DNA of 50,576 nucleotides from Vicinamibacterales bacterium (lineage in GTDB: Bacteria; Acidobacteriota; Vicinamibacteria; Vicinamibacterales; UBA8438): assembly GCA_958296065.1 (NCBI GenBank), contig CATQHX010000045.1, forward strand, positions 1-50,576, given 5' to 3'. The notes under the pieces are model-generated. The model had not been told where the DNA came from. It made no database searches and saw only the letters and a list, made by a program, of their open reading frames with translations. The position numbers were made by a program, and so were the translations under genes. Of this stretch, positions 43,927 through 50,576 are shown piece by piece (position 1 is the first letter of the stretch; the number at the start of each line of letters is the position of its first letter).

Positions 43927-45372
43927 ATGGTCGGCAAACTTCCCGCCGCCGTCGTTTCGTCTGCCGCCCTGACCATCGTGCTGGCCATCGGCATGGCGGA
44001 CGGCATGCTTCGCGCGCAACCGGCCGAGACCGCCCCGCTGGTCCTCTCCGGCGCGCGACCCGACCCGCGGGCAGGCACGCTGACCATCGCCGGCGCGGGC
44101 TTCGGCCAGTTTCCCTTCGTCACGCTCGACCTGGTGCCCCTCGCCGTCCGGTCGGCCTCGGATACCGAGATCGTCGCCTCCGCACCGATCTCCCTGATGC
44201 CCCCGGGCGACTACGTCCTGACCGTCAGCCGCGGCTCCGGGGCCGGCCAGCACGCGTCGCTCGACGTCGCCCTGCACGGCGGCACGGCGGCCGGCGGGTC
44301 GTCGCCCGCGGAGCGTTCCGGCATGGACACGAGGCCCGGGCCGGGGCCGGCAACCGGGACCGCCGCCGCCAACGGACCCGATCTGGCGGCCGAGCCCGGC
44401 GCGATCGCCGCGACGGTGGGGGATCGGATCATCACCGTGGCCGAGGTGGATCGCGAGTGGCGCCGGCAGGATCCGGGCGGGTTCATCGCGCTCGCACGCG
44501 AGATCCACGACACCCGCTGGCGCTTCACCGACGCCCTGGTGGCCGAAGAGCTGATTGCCCGCGAGGCGGAGGCGCAGGATCTGACCCCGGAGACGCTGCT
44601 CGAACGAGAGATCCCGCCACGGCTCGTCGAGATGCCGGAATCGGCGGTCCGCTCGCTCTACGCGGACGTGGGCACGGCCGCCCGGGGCGCCAGCTACGAG
44701 CGGATGGAACCAGCCCTGCGCGCCTGGCTCGAACGGGTGACGGCGCGCGAGCTGGCGCGGATGAACTACCTGGAGGAGTTGACCGCGGTCTCCACGAACG
44801 CCGACCTGGCGCTGGATCCTCCCCGTATCGTGGTGGAACGCACCGTGCAGGACGCGGCGCTGGGCCCCGCGACCGCTCCCGTCGAGCTGATCGTCTTCGG
44901 CAACTTCCAGAGTGCCGACTACGCGCGGTTCGCGGCGGTGTTCGGCCGCGTCCGGGCGACGTACGGCGACCGGGTCCGCATCGTGTTCAAGCACCTGCCG
45001 CCGCCGGACAACCCGGCCGCGATCCAGGCCGGGCAGGGGGCGCAGTGCGCCAACCTGCAGGGTCGGTTCTGGCCGTTCCACGACGGGCTGCTGTCACGGC
45101 CGGCGGTCCTCGACGCGTTCCGCCTGCGGCAGGCAGCGGGCGAGGCGGGTCTCGACGCCGACCAGTTCAATGCCTGTCTCGCGAACGGGGCGACGCGCAG
45201 GACCATCAGGGACGCCCTGGAGGAAGCGATACGCTACGGCCTGCACACCAGCCCGAGCTTCCTCGTCAACGGCCGGCTCGCGCCGGAGCCGCCGCCGTTC
45301 CTGCCGCCGTTCGAGTTCTTCACGCGGCTCGTGGAAGAGGAGCTGCTGCGGGAGTCGCGCCGCGGACGCTGA
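43927..45372 (+). CDS. exported SurA-N-like/cysteine-less DsbA-type thioredoxin fusion
   Basis: 481 residues from ATG 43927. A signal peptide (VVSSAALTIVLAIGMADGML) precedes an IPT/TIG-like beta domain (LVLSGARPDPRAGTLTIAGA to YVLTVSRGSG). A Gly/Pro-rich linker follows, then a SurA-like N-terminal chaperone part (IAATVGDRIITVAEVDREWR, ALVAEELIAREAEAQDLTPE). The last 180 residues form a DsbA-like thioredoxin_4 domain (VELIVFGNFQSADYARFAAV to HTSPSFLVNGRLAPEP). The usual CPxC active site after NFQ is SADY, so both cysteines are missing while the cis-Pro loop remains. It probably binds rather than oxidises exported proteins. Divergent from the FG-GAP gene. Confidence 0.75.
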   Translation: MVGKLPAAVVSSAALTIVLAIGMADGMLRAQPAETAPLVLSGARPDPRAGTLTIAGAGFGQFPFVTLDLVPLAVRSASDTEIVASAPISLMPPGDYVLTVSRGSGAGQHASLDVALHGGTAAGGSSPAERSGMDTRPGPGPATGTAAANGPDLAAEPGAIAATVGDRIITVAEVDREWRRQDPGGFIALAREIHDTRWRFTDALVAEELIAREAEAQDLTPETLLEREIPPRLVEMPESAVRSLYADVGTAARGASYERMEPALRAWLERVTARELARMNYLEELTAVSTNADLALDPPRIVVERTVQDAALGPATAPVELIVFGNFQSADYARFAAVFGRVRATYGDRVRIVFKHLPPPDNPAAIQAGQGAQCANLQGRFWPFHDGLLSRPAVLDAFRLRQAAGEAGLDADQFNACLANGATRRTIRDALEEAIRYGLHTSPSFLVNGRLAPEPPPFLPPFEFFTRLVEEELLRESRRGR

Positions 45373-45386
45373 CCCGAGATCGTCCT

Positions 45387-47069
45387 TCACCGCGATCGCG
45401 GCTCTTCCATCATCGCGCCGGCCGCCTCGTCGATCACGACCTGCCGGTTCGCTGCGACGTCCCCGAAGCGCTGCGTCGCACCGGACGGCCACGTGACCTC
45501 CAGCGACTCGACCGCCGCGTCGCGCCCGAGGCCGAACGTCAGCGGCAGCTCGCTCTGCGAGGCGTAGCTCGACCCGCTGCGCACCGTCCGCCACTGCCGC
45601 CCCGATGCGCTGACCACTCGCACCACCGCACCGATGCCACGCCGGTTCGAGTCGGAGCCGCTCAGCCGGACCCGCAGCCAGTTGTTCCGATTGCCGCCAT
45701 CGTTGCGCAGCAGCCTTGCCGGTCCGTTGAGCGCGGTGAGTACGAGATCCAGGTCGCCGTCGCCGTCGAAATCGGCGTAGGCGGCGCCCCTCCCCATCGC
45801 CGGGCGGCCGAACGCCTCTCCCGCCCGCCGGGTGACGTCCTCGAACGTGCCGTCGCCCCGGTTGCGCAGCAGCAGCGGCGGCTGGGCGAGCCGCGCCCGG
45901 GAATCCAGCATTCCCTGCGACTCGTCGGTCCCGCCGTTCGCGGCGAAGATGTCGAGGTGCCCGTCGAGGTCGACGTCCAGAAAGAAGACCGCCCAGGTGA
46001 CCGACTGATAGCTGGCCCGCCCCACCGTGGTACGCGGGGCGGCATCCACGAACAGGCCGTCACCCCGGTTGCGGTACAAGCCGAGCATCTCGTGAAGAAA
46101 GTTGCCGACGAGGATGTCCGGCCGGCCCGATCGGTCGTAGTCCGCGGCGTCGACCCCCATGTTGGCCCGGGCCCGCCCTCGTTCGCTCAGTGCCACGCCG
46201 GCGCGCAGGCCCACGTCGACGAACCCGCCTGCGCCGTCGTTGCGGTACAGCTTCGCGGGCACGCGGTCGCTGCCGACGAACAGGTCGGGCCAACCATCGG
46301 CGTCGTAGTCCAGGACCGCCACCCCCATCGCCTTGTCGGTCGGATCGTCGAGGCCGGCCCGCGCGGTCACGTTCTCGAACCGGCCGCCCCCGGCGTTGCG
46401 GTACAACGTCGGCGGCACCGGGCCGTAAGCGTCGGGGCCACAGTATCCGGGCGGATTGCCGCAACCCGTCTCGGTCTCGGGCGACCAGTCGACATAGTTG
46501 GCGACGAACAGGTCGACCAGCCCGTCGCGGTCGTAGTCGAGCCACGCGGCGCTGACCGCGAACCGGCCGTCCCCCATGCCGGCGGCGGCGGTCACGTCGC
46601 GAAACCGGCCGCCGCCCGCGTTGCGGTACAACCGGCCTCCGTCCACCGCGGTCAGGAAGATGTCGTCGCGCCCGTCGTTGTCGTAGTCGGCGACGGCCGC
46701 GCCGAGGCCGTAGGCCTGCGCGCCGTCGAGGCCGCTGCCGGCGAAGACGTCGGTGAAGGTGCCGTCGCGATTGTTGCGGAACAGTCCGTGGCGGGTCTCG
46801 GCCGACGAGCGCCAGTCGCGGCCGTTGACGAACAGCAGATCCGGCCAGTCGTCGCCGTCCAGATCCAGCACCGCCACGCCGCCGCCGAAGAGCTCGGGGT
46901 ACCAATGATCCCCCGCCGCGCCGTTGTCGTGCGTAAAGGCGATGCCGGCCTGCTCCGACACGTCGGCGAAAGCAACCGCAAGGGGAGCCCCCCGGGGTTG
47001 CGGGGTCGCCTGCGCCGGGTACGCCGCAACCGCCAGGCCGGCGGCCCACGCCGCGACGAGCCGACGAAT
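45387..47069 (-). CDS. CRTAC1 family exported protein (FG-GAP repeats, ASPIC/UnbV)
   Basis: About 560 residues. FG-GAP/VCBS repeats with Asp-x-Asp-x-Asp calcium loops run through it (LDLDGDDWPDLLFVNGRD, ADYDNDGRDDIFLTAVDGG, LDYDADGWPDLFVGSD, FDGDGDLDLVLTALNG), and a C-terminal ASPIC/UnbV domain ends in VTWPSGATQRF. The first usual start is GTG at 46961, but the frame upstream encodes a clear signal peptide (RRLVAAWAAGLAVAAYPAQA), preceded only by ATT at 47069. Either ATT is used, or the seven-C run 47071-47077 hides a one-base shift; then TTG at 47143, overlapping the stop of the preceding gene, would be the start. I extend to 47069 for this reason. Confidence 0.8.
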   Translation of the reverse strand: MRRLVAAWAAGLAVAAYPAQATPQPRGAPLAVAFADVSEQAGIAFTHDNGAAGDHWYPELFGGGVAVLDLDGDDWPDLLFVNGRDWRSSAETRHGLFRNNRDGTFTDVFAGSGLDGAQAYGLGAAVADYDNDGRDDIFLTAVDGGRLYRNAGGGRFRDVTAAAGMGDGRFAVSAAWLDYDRDGLVDLFVANYVDWSPETETGCGNPPGYCGPDAYGPVPPTLYRNAGGGRFENVTARAGLDDPTDKAMGVAVLDYDADGWPDLFVGSDRVPAKLYRNDGAGGFVDVGLRAGVALSERGRARANMGVDAADYDRSGRPDILVGNFLHEMLGLYRNRGDGLFVDAAPRTTVGRASYQSVTWAVFFLDVDLDGHLDIFAANGGTDESQGMLDSRARLAQPPLLLRNRGDGTFEDVTRRAGEAFGRPAMGRGAAYADFDGDGDLDLVLTALNGPARLLRNDGGNRNNWLRVRLSGSDSNRRGIGAVVRVVSASGRQWRTVRSGSSYASQSELPLTFGLGRDAAVESLEVTWPSGATQRFGDVAANRQVVIDEAAGAMMEEPRSR

Positions 47070-47132
47070 GCCCCCCCGCGCCGCTCGCCGCGGGGGCAGC
47101 CGGAAAGGGCTTGCGGACTCCGGCCGCGGCCG

Positions 47133-48098
47133 TCACGGAACAACCGTGACGAGGATGTCGCGGTCCACGTCGAGCGCGCCGTCGCTCGCCCGGCACCGCA
47201 GCGTGTAGACGCCCGGCTCGTGAAACGTCACCGAGCTTACCCAGCCGTTGTCCGGCGGCGCCTCGGGCGTCACCCAGAGCGGCGCCCAGGGCGAGTGCGC
47301 CCCCGGCCTCGTATCCTCCCACACGCTCACCTGCGGCGGATCGACCGTCACATCTCCCGCGCCGCGGTAGACGAACCACGATACCCGCAGCCCGGTCTCG
47401 CTGCTTACGGTTCCCCGATAGGGAGGCCGCCATGGATTCATCCGATCCGACCGCCTCCGGCTCGCCCCCCGACGTCGCGATTCCGGGAGGCCGTCGTCGG
47501 TCGCCCGCGCCACGAGCGTCAGCGGCTGCCCGACGCGGACCTGCCGCTCGGCCGCCCCCTCTATCGTGAGCGTCGGTCCCGTATTGGAGCGAATCACCGG
47601 ATTCGTGGTGCCGGCCCCGATGGCGCCCTGTTCCGACGCCCGCACCATCGAGTCCACGAAGTAGTCGAGGCGCAGCGTGGCGTACGCCTTCTCCGTAACG
47701 CCGTTCGTCGTCAGCGTCCAGACCATCTCGTCCGTCTCGCCGAATCCATCGGGCACCGGGACCCGGAAGATGAACCGGTTGCGCCGCGGCAGGAAACGGG
47801 TCGGCTGCCCCTGATCGGGGCCGCCCGGCTCGATGGCGTTGTCCGCGCCCACCGGCGCCACGATCTCTTCCTCCCAGTTGTGGTTCATGTAGCCGAAGAG
47901 GAAGTAGCGGCGCCCGTCCGGGTCGCGCTCCCAGCCCTCGTAGGCGGGCGACACGTTCAGGCCGCTCGAGTACGACAGCGTGTAATCCCCGCCCCTGCCC
48001 TGGGCCTCCGCCCCGGCCGCCGCCAGGAGCGCCGCCCCCGCAAGCACCCACCCCGCGGCAACCCGTATGCGGAGGCTCCGACGATGCGTTCCCCTCAT
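47133..48098 (-). CDS. exported protein of unknown function, Ig/PKD-like end
   Basis: About 321 residues from ATG at 48098 (in-frame ATGs at 48107 and 48128 are alternatives). A signal peptide (VAAGWVLAGAALLAAAGAEA) leads to a region with YMNHNWEEEIVAPVGADN and FIFRVPVPDGFGETDEMVWT. The final part (FHEPGVYTLRCRASDGALDV then DILVTVVP) is an Ig/PKD-like strand pattern. A short Arg-rich insert (RRRGASRRRSDR) interrupts it near the middle. Between the copper monooxygenase and the CRTAC1 gene, it probably belongs with them. Not recognised. Confidence 0.65.
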   Translation of the reverse strand: MRGTHRRSLRIRVAAGWVLAGAALLAAAGAEAQGRGGDYTLSYSSGLNVSPAYEGWERDPDGRRYFLFGYMNHNWEEEIVAPVGADNAIEPGGPDQGQPTRFLPRRNRFIFRVPVPDGFGETDEMVWTLTTNGVTEKAYATLRLDYFVDSMVRASEQGAIGAGTTNPVIRSNTGPTLTIEGAAERQVRVGQPLTLVARATDDGLPESRRRGASRRRSDRMNPWRPPYRGTVSSETGLRVSWFVYRGAGDVTVDPPQVSVWEDTRPGAHSPWAPLWVTPEAPPDNGWVSSVTFHEPGVYTLRCRASDGALDVDRDILVTVVP

Positions 48099-48144
48099 CT
48101 CTCCCATGCTCCCCGCGAACACGGCCACGCGCCGTGGCCAAGAC

Positions 48145-48183
48145 GAAGACCCCCGAGGCGGCGGAACCGCCCCGGGGGTCTTC
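48145..48183 (-). terminator. strong hairpin after the copper monooxygenase gene
   Basis: A 17-bp stem with one mismatch (48145-48161 with 48167-48183) and a 5-base loop, beginning about 30 bases after the monooxygenase stop at 48216. It is followed leftward by GTCTTGG, only a weak T-tract. It separates the monooxygenase from the downstream gene. Confidence 0.6.
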
Positions 48184-48215
48184 CGGATTCACCGCGACGA
48201 TCTCGATACGACAGA

Positions 48216-49682
48216 CTACGGGCCGACCGAGGCGGCAGCGCCGTCGGACTCCGCCTCCCCGCCCGCGTCGCCTTCCCCGTCCTCTGCGCCCGGAGCTTCC
48301 AGGTCCGGGTAGCCGCACAGTGGGCAACCGATGATGTGGTCGCCCGTCCGCCAGCCCCGCGCCCGGCGCCGCTCGGCCATCTCCGCGAGGAACTGCTCGT
48401 CCGACAGCTCCACGCCGAGCCCGAGGTCGATGAACATGTTGGTCACCGACCGGTTGCCCGATCCCTGCCAGTTCCGTGGATCCGGCACGTTGCGGTTCGT
48501 CGGCGAGTTGTTCATGTAGCCGGTGATGTGCAGGATCGTGCCCTTCGGCAGCAGCGGTGCGTGGTCGTCGGCGTACTCGTAGGTCCGGACCCAGTTGTGG
48601 TCGTAGCCCACGCAACTGAGCGTTTCGATGAAGTTGCCCCAGATCGCCTCCAGGCACATCCGCTCGCCCGGCGCATGCAGGTGCGGCTCGAACGTGGTGA
48701 TCTTCTGGTGCTCCTCCAGCACGGTGTAGGAGTGCAGCTCCTGACCCGCCTGCATCCCCCTGATGTCGATGTCGAGGCCGTTGCCCAGGTCCCGCCCGGC
48801 CGGCTTCAGCGTCGGTTCGTACCCGCGCGGGTGGAACTTGAACGCGACCTCCAGATGGGAGGTGGTATCGCGGCCGTTCGAGTGCAGGTGCACGGAGTTC
48901 GACACCACGCTGGAGTTGGCGGCCAGCAGCCGGCCCGCCTGCGGATCGAAGATGTCGGCATTGCGGCCCACCTCGTGCACCGGCCAGCCGGTGGTCGTCT
49001 CCCGCCGGCGCTCCGCGTCCTGCTCGCCGTCCTCGCCGAGCACCTGCGTGCTCCAGATCATGTGGTGGAACACGTACCGGCCGCCGACCGTGTCGCGCGC
49101 CTCGGCGAAGTCGTAGTCGTTGACCTCGCGGAACTCGAGCGCCGCGACGTAGCGATCCTCGTCCAGGCCGACCGGCGTCGACTCGATTTCGCCCCACCAG
49201 TCGGGCGCGTCGCCGGCCACCGTCACTTCCGGCAGCTTCACGATCAGGTCGGGCTCGCCGATCGACCAGCCGCCGGCGCTGAAGTCCCGCGGGGGCGGGA
49301 GCTGCGACAGGTCGCCGGGAGGCGCGCCGCTGTCGACCCACTCGACCACCGTCGCGATCTCCGCCTCGCTCAGCGACGGATCGTTCTTGTAGGACTGAAT
49401 GCCGATGTTGCGCTCCACGTACCACGGCGGCATCACGCCGGCCCGCGGCCCCATGGTGATCCGCTGCTTGATCGCCCGCGCCCAGGGGCGCACCTGCTGG
49501 TAGGTCTGCAGCGACATCGGCGCGACCGACTCGGGCCGGTGGCAGTTCTCGCAACTGCGCTGCAGAATCGGCGCCACGTCCTCGGCGTAGGTCACGGCGC
49601 TTTCCACCGATTCGGCGGCGCCGGCCGTCGCCGGCACGAGACCCGCCGCGGCGATTCCTCCCCAGATGAGCAACTTGCGCAT
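48216..49682 (-). CDS. exported cytochrome c/copper type II ascorbate-dependent monooxygenase-like protein
   Basis: 488 residues from ATG 49682. A signal peptide (LLIWGGIAAAGLVPATAGAA) is followed by a c-type haem site CENCHRP in the first 60 residues (AEDVAPILQRSCENCHRP). The larger part resembles the peptidylglycine/dopamine monooxygenase copper domains: candidate ligands are in YVFHHMIWS, SVHLHSNGRD, FEPHLHAPGERMCLEAIWGN and CVGYDHNW. A CPLCGYPD motif and an acidic low-complexity tail close the protein. Fused haem and copper sites suggest an electron-transfer-coupled oxidase in the periplasm; the substrate is unknown. Such fusions are frequent in Acidobacteriota-type genomes. Confidence 0.82.
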   Translation of the reverse strand: MRKLLIWGGIAAAGLVPATAGAAESVESAVTYAEDVAPILQRSCENCHRPESVAPMSLQTYQQVRPWARAIKQRITMGPRAGVMPPWYVERNIGIQSYKNDPSLSEAEIATVVEWVDSGAPPGDLSQLPPPRDFSAGGWSIGEPDLIVKLPEVTVAGDAPDWWGEIESTPVGLDEDRYVAALEFREVNDYDFAEARDTVGGRYVFHHMIWSTQVLGEDGEQDAERRRETTTGWPVHEVGRNADIFDPQAGRLLAANSSVVSNSVHLHSNGRDTTSHLEVAFKFHPRGYEPTLKPAGRDLGNGLDIDIRGMQAGQELHSYTVLEEHQKITTFEPHLHAPGERMCLEAIWGNFIETLSCVGYDHNWVRTYEYADDHAPLLPKGTILHITGYMNNSPTNRNVPDPRNWQGSGNRSVTNMFIDLGLGVELSDEQFLAEMAERRRARGWRTGDHIIGCPLCGYPDLEAPGAEDGEGDAGGEAESDGAAASVGP

Positions 49683-49838
49683 GTCGTCAGACTCCTCCTC
49701 GCCGGAATCGCGTATCGAAAAAGTGCGTATGCCTTGTGGGTGGCGCCCGCCGCCGCGCAACGTGCGACCGGCAAGGCCTGCCTACTATACCTTGAGCGTC
49801 ATGTTGTCAGGGGGCCGCGGGGGCCCCCTGACGGCGGG
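49683..49838. other. intergenic between copper monooxygenase and TPR gene
   Basis: Holds the ribosome-binding region of the monooxygenase (GGAGGAG near 49694-49700) and, further up, the hairpin at 49806-49832. Nothing else is recognisable; a promoter for the monooxygenase is probably here, since TATACC near 49787-49792 in inverse orientation reads GGTATAG. Confidence 0.4.
49806..49832 (-). terminator. hairpin after the TPR gene
   Basis: A perfect 11-bp stem, GTCAGGGGGCC (49806-49816) with GGCCCCCTGAC (49822-49832), and a 5-base loop, 7 bases after the TPR stop. There is no U-tract, so termination strength is uncertain. Confidence 0.55.
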
Positions 49839-50576
49839 TCACGGCACGCCTCCTTCGGGCCACGGCCTGCGGCAGGCCTCGCCCCGCTCGTAGCGGCGCA
49901 GGTTGTCCTCCAGGCGGCGGATCGCGTCCATCAGGCCTGCACGCCGGGCGCCGGTGACGAGGTCCCGCTGCACCGCCGCCGCCCGGTCGAAGGCGCCGAC
50001 CTCGGCCAGCGCCATCGCCACCGTCTCGCCGAGCTCCAGCGTGCGTCCCCGCGCCGCGAGACGGTCGACGAGGGCCAGTGCCCGTTCGCCGTCGCGCACG
50101 CGGCCGTCCGGGGCCGCCGCCAGCAGCCGGGCCAGGGCGTGCGCCAGGCCGGGGTCATCCGGGTGCGCGTCGACCGCCTGCTCCAGGCGTGCCCGCGCGG
50201 CGCTCCAGCGGTGCAACACCACCAGCGTCATCGCCTGCCCGAACGCCGCTTCGACGAGGTCCGGATCCTCCCTCGAGGCCTGCTCGTAATGCGCCAGCGC
50301 CCCTTCCGGATCGCCCGACCGCCGCAGGTTGAAGGCCAGCCGCAGCCGGGCCTCGGCGTAGGTCGACCGCTGCCGCAGCGCGGTCGCGAATCGCTCGGCC
50401 GCCTCGGCGTGGCGGCCCTCGTCCTGCAGCAGCACGCCCAGGCTGTAGTGCGCCTGCGCCAGCTCCGGCGCCTCGGCCGCGGCGCGCTCGAACTCCACCC
50501 GCGCCGCCTCGATGTCGCCTCGGATGTACAGCGCCGTGGCGAGGCGGTGGCGCAGCTCCGCGTCGGTCGGCTCGAG
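49839..50576 (-). CDS. TPR-repeat protein, N-terminus beyond the window
   Basis: At least 245 residues; the frame is open to the window end (LEPTDAELRHRLATALYIRG begins at 50576). Tetratricopeptide repeats are clear: ARVEFERAAAEAPELAQAHY, AAERFATALRQRSTYAEARL, ALAHYEQASREDPDLVEAAF and ARARLEQAVDAHPDDPGLAH. The last 60 residues form further helices and a basic end. It is a protein-protein interaction module, likely part of the same exported-protein cluster, where a TPR region is also fused to FG-GAP repeats. The missing part may contain a CRTAC1, glycosyltransferase or other domain. Confidence 0.85.
   Translation of the reverse strand, partial: LEPTDAELRHRLATALYIRGDIEAARVEFERAAAEAPELAQAHYSLGVLLQDEGRHAEAAERFATALRQRSTYAEARLRLAFNLRRSGDPEGALAHYEQASREDPDLVEAAFGQAMTLVVLHRWSAARARLEQAVDAHPDDPGLAHALARLLAAAPDGRVRDGERALALVDRLAARGRTLELGETVAMALAEVGAFDRAAAVQRDLVTGARRAGLMDAIRRLEDNLRRYERGEACRRPWPEGGVP

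Noticed and set aside
46060..49554. A 1,164-residue leftward open frame
   Set aside because: It overlaps three recognisable genes in another frame and is mostly Arg/Gly/Ala.

Overview
The window is GC-rich bacterial DNA. Its gene content suggests a chromosome of an Acidobacteriota-like organism (Vicinamibacteria type). This assignment is inference: it rests on several CRTAC1/FG-GAP/ASPIC-UnbV proteins, a cytochrome c-linked copper type II monooxygenase, a DUF3604 protein, HupE and a CusCBA pump. No rRNA or marker gene is present.

Layout. (1) 1-9770: right-hand part of an integrated, plasmid-like element. It holds a RepB-type primase (apparently frameshifted, cut by the left edge), an unknown protein, four 22-bp iterons, and a tightly overlapping leftward operon: three small helix-turn-helix proteins, a zinc-finger/Toprim primase, a RepA-like hexameric helicase and a winged-helix initiator-like protein. 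Next comes a lambda-like switch (small DNA-binding protein, operators, S24-type repressor), a tyrosine integrase, and the 3' half of a tRNA-Glu gene that probably marks the attachment site. RepA, RepB and RepC-like proteins with iterons recall an IncQ replicon. (2) 10087-16787: secreted SnoaL-like protein, DUF3604, PpiC-like protein, HupE, a transporter fragment, DUF5995 and an isoprenylcysteine-methyltransferase-like membrane protein. (3) 16985-24504: cupin, two alpha/beta hydrolases, 2-oxoacid dehydrogenase E1-alpha/E1-beta/E2 operon and an acyl-lipid desaturase. (4) 24731-31329: copper/silver efflux operon (His-rich leader protein, CusC, CusB, CusA). (5) 31279-40252: accessory island with a decayed HEPN/MNT toxin-antitoxin pair, a two-gene cassette of a ~2,000-residue ATPase and a 377-residue protein ending in a HEPN-like motif, and two orphan YgiT-type zinc-finger proteins. 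This cassette is the best candidate for an undescribed conflict or defence system. (6) 40307-50576: secreted or exported proteins: a TPR/FG-GAP fusion, a SurA-like/cysteine-less thioredoxin fusion, a CRTAC1 protein, an unknown periplasmic protein, the copper monooxygenase and a TPR protein cut by the right edge.

Caution: several reading-frame breaks lie beside runs of four to seven G or C. Pseudogene calls may therefore reflect consensus errors rather than real decay. All family names come from reading motifs by eye; no search was run.
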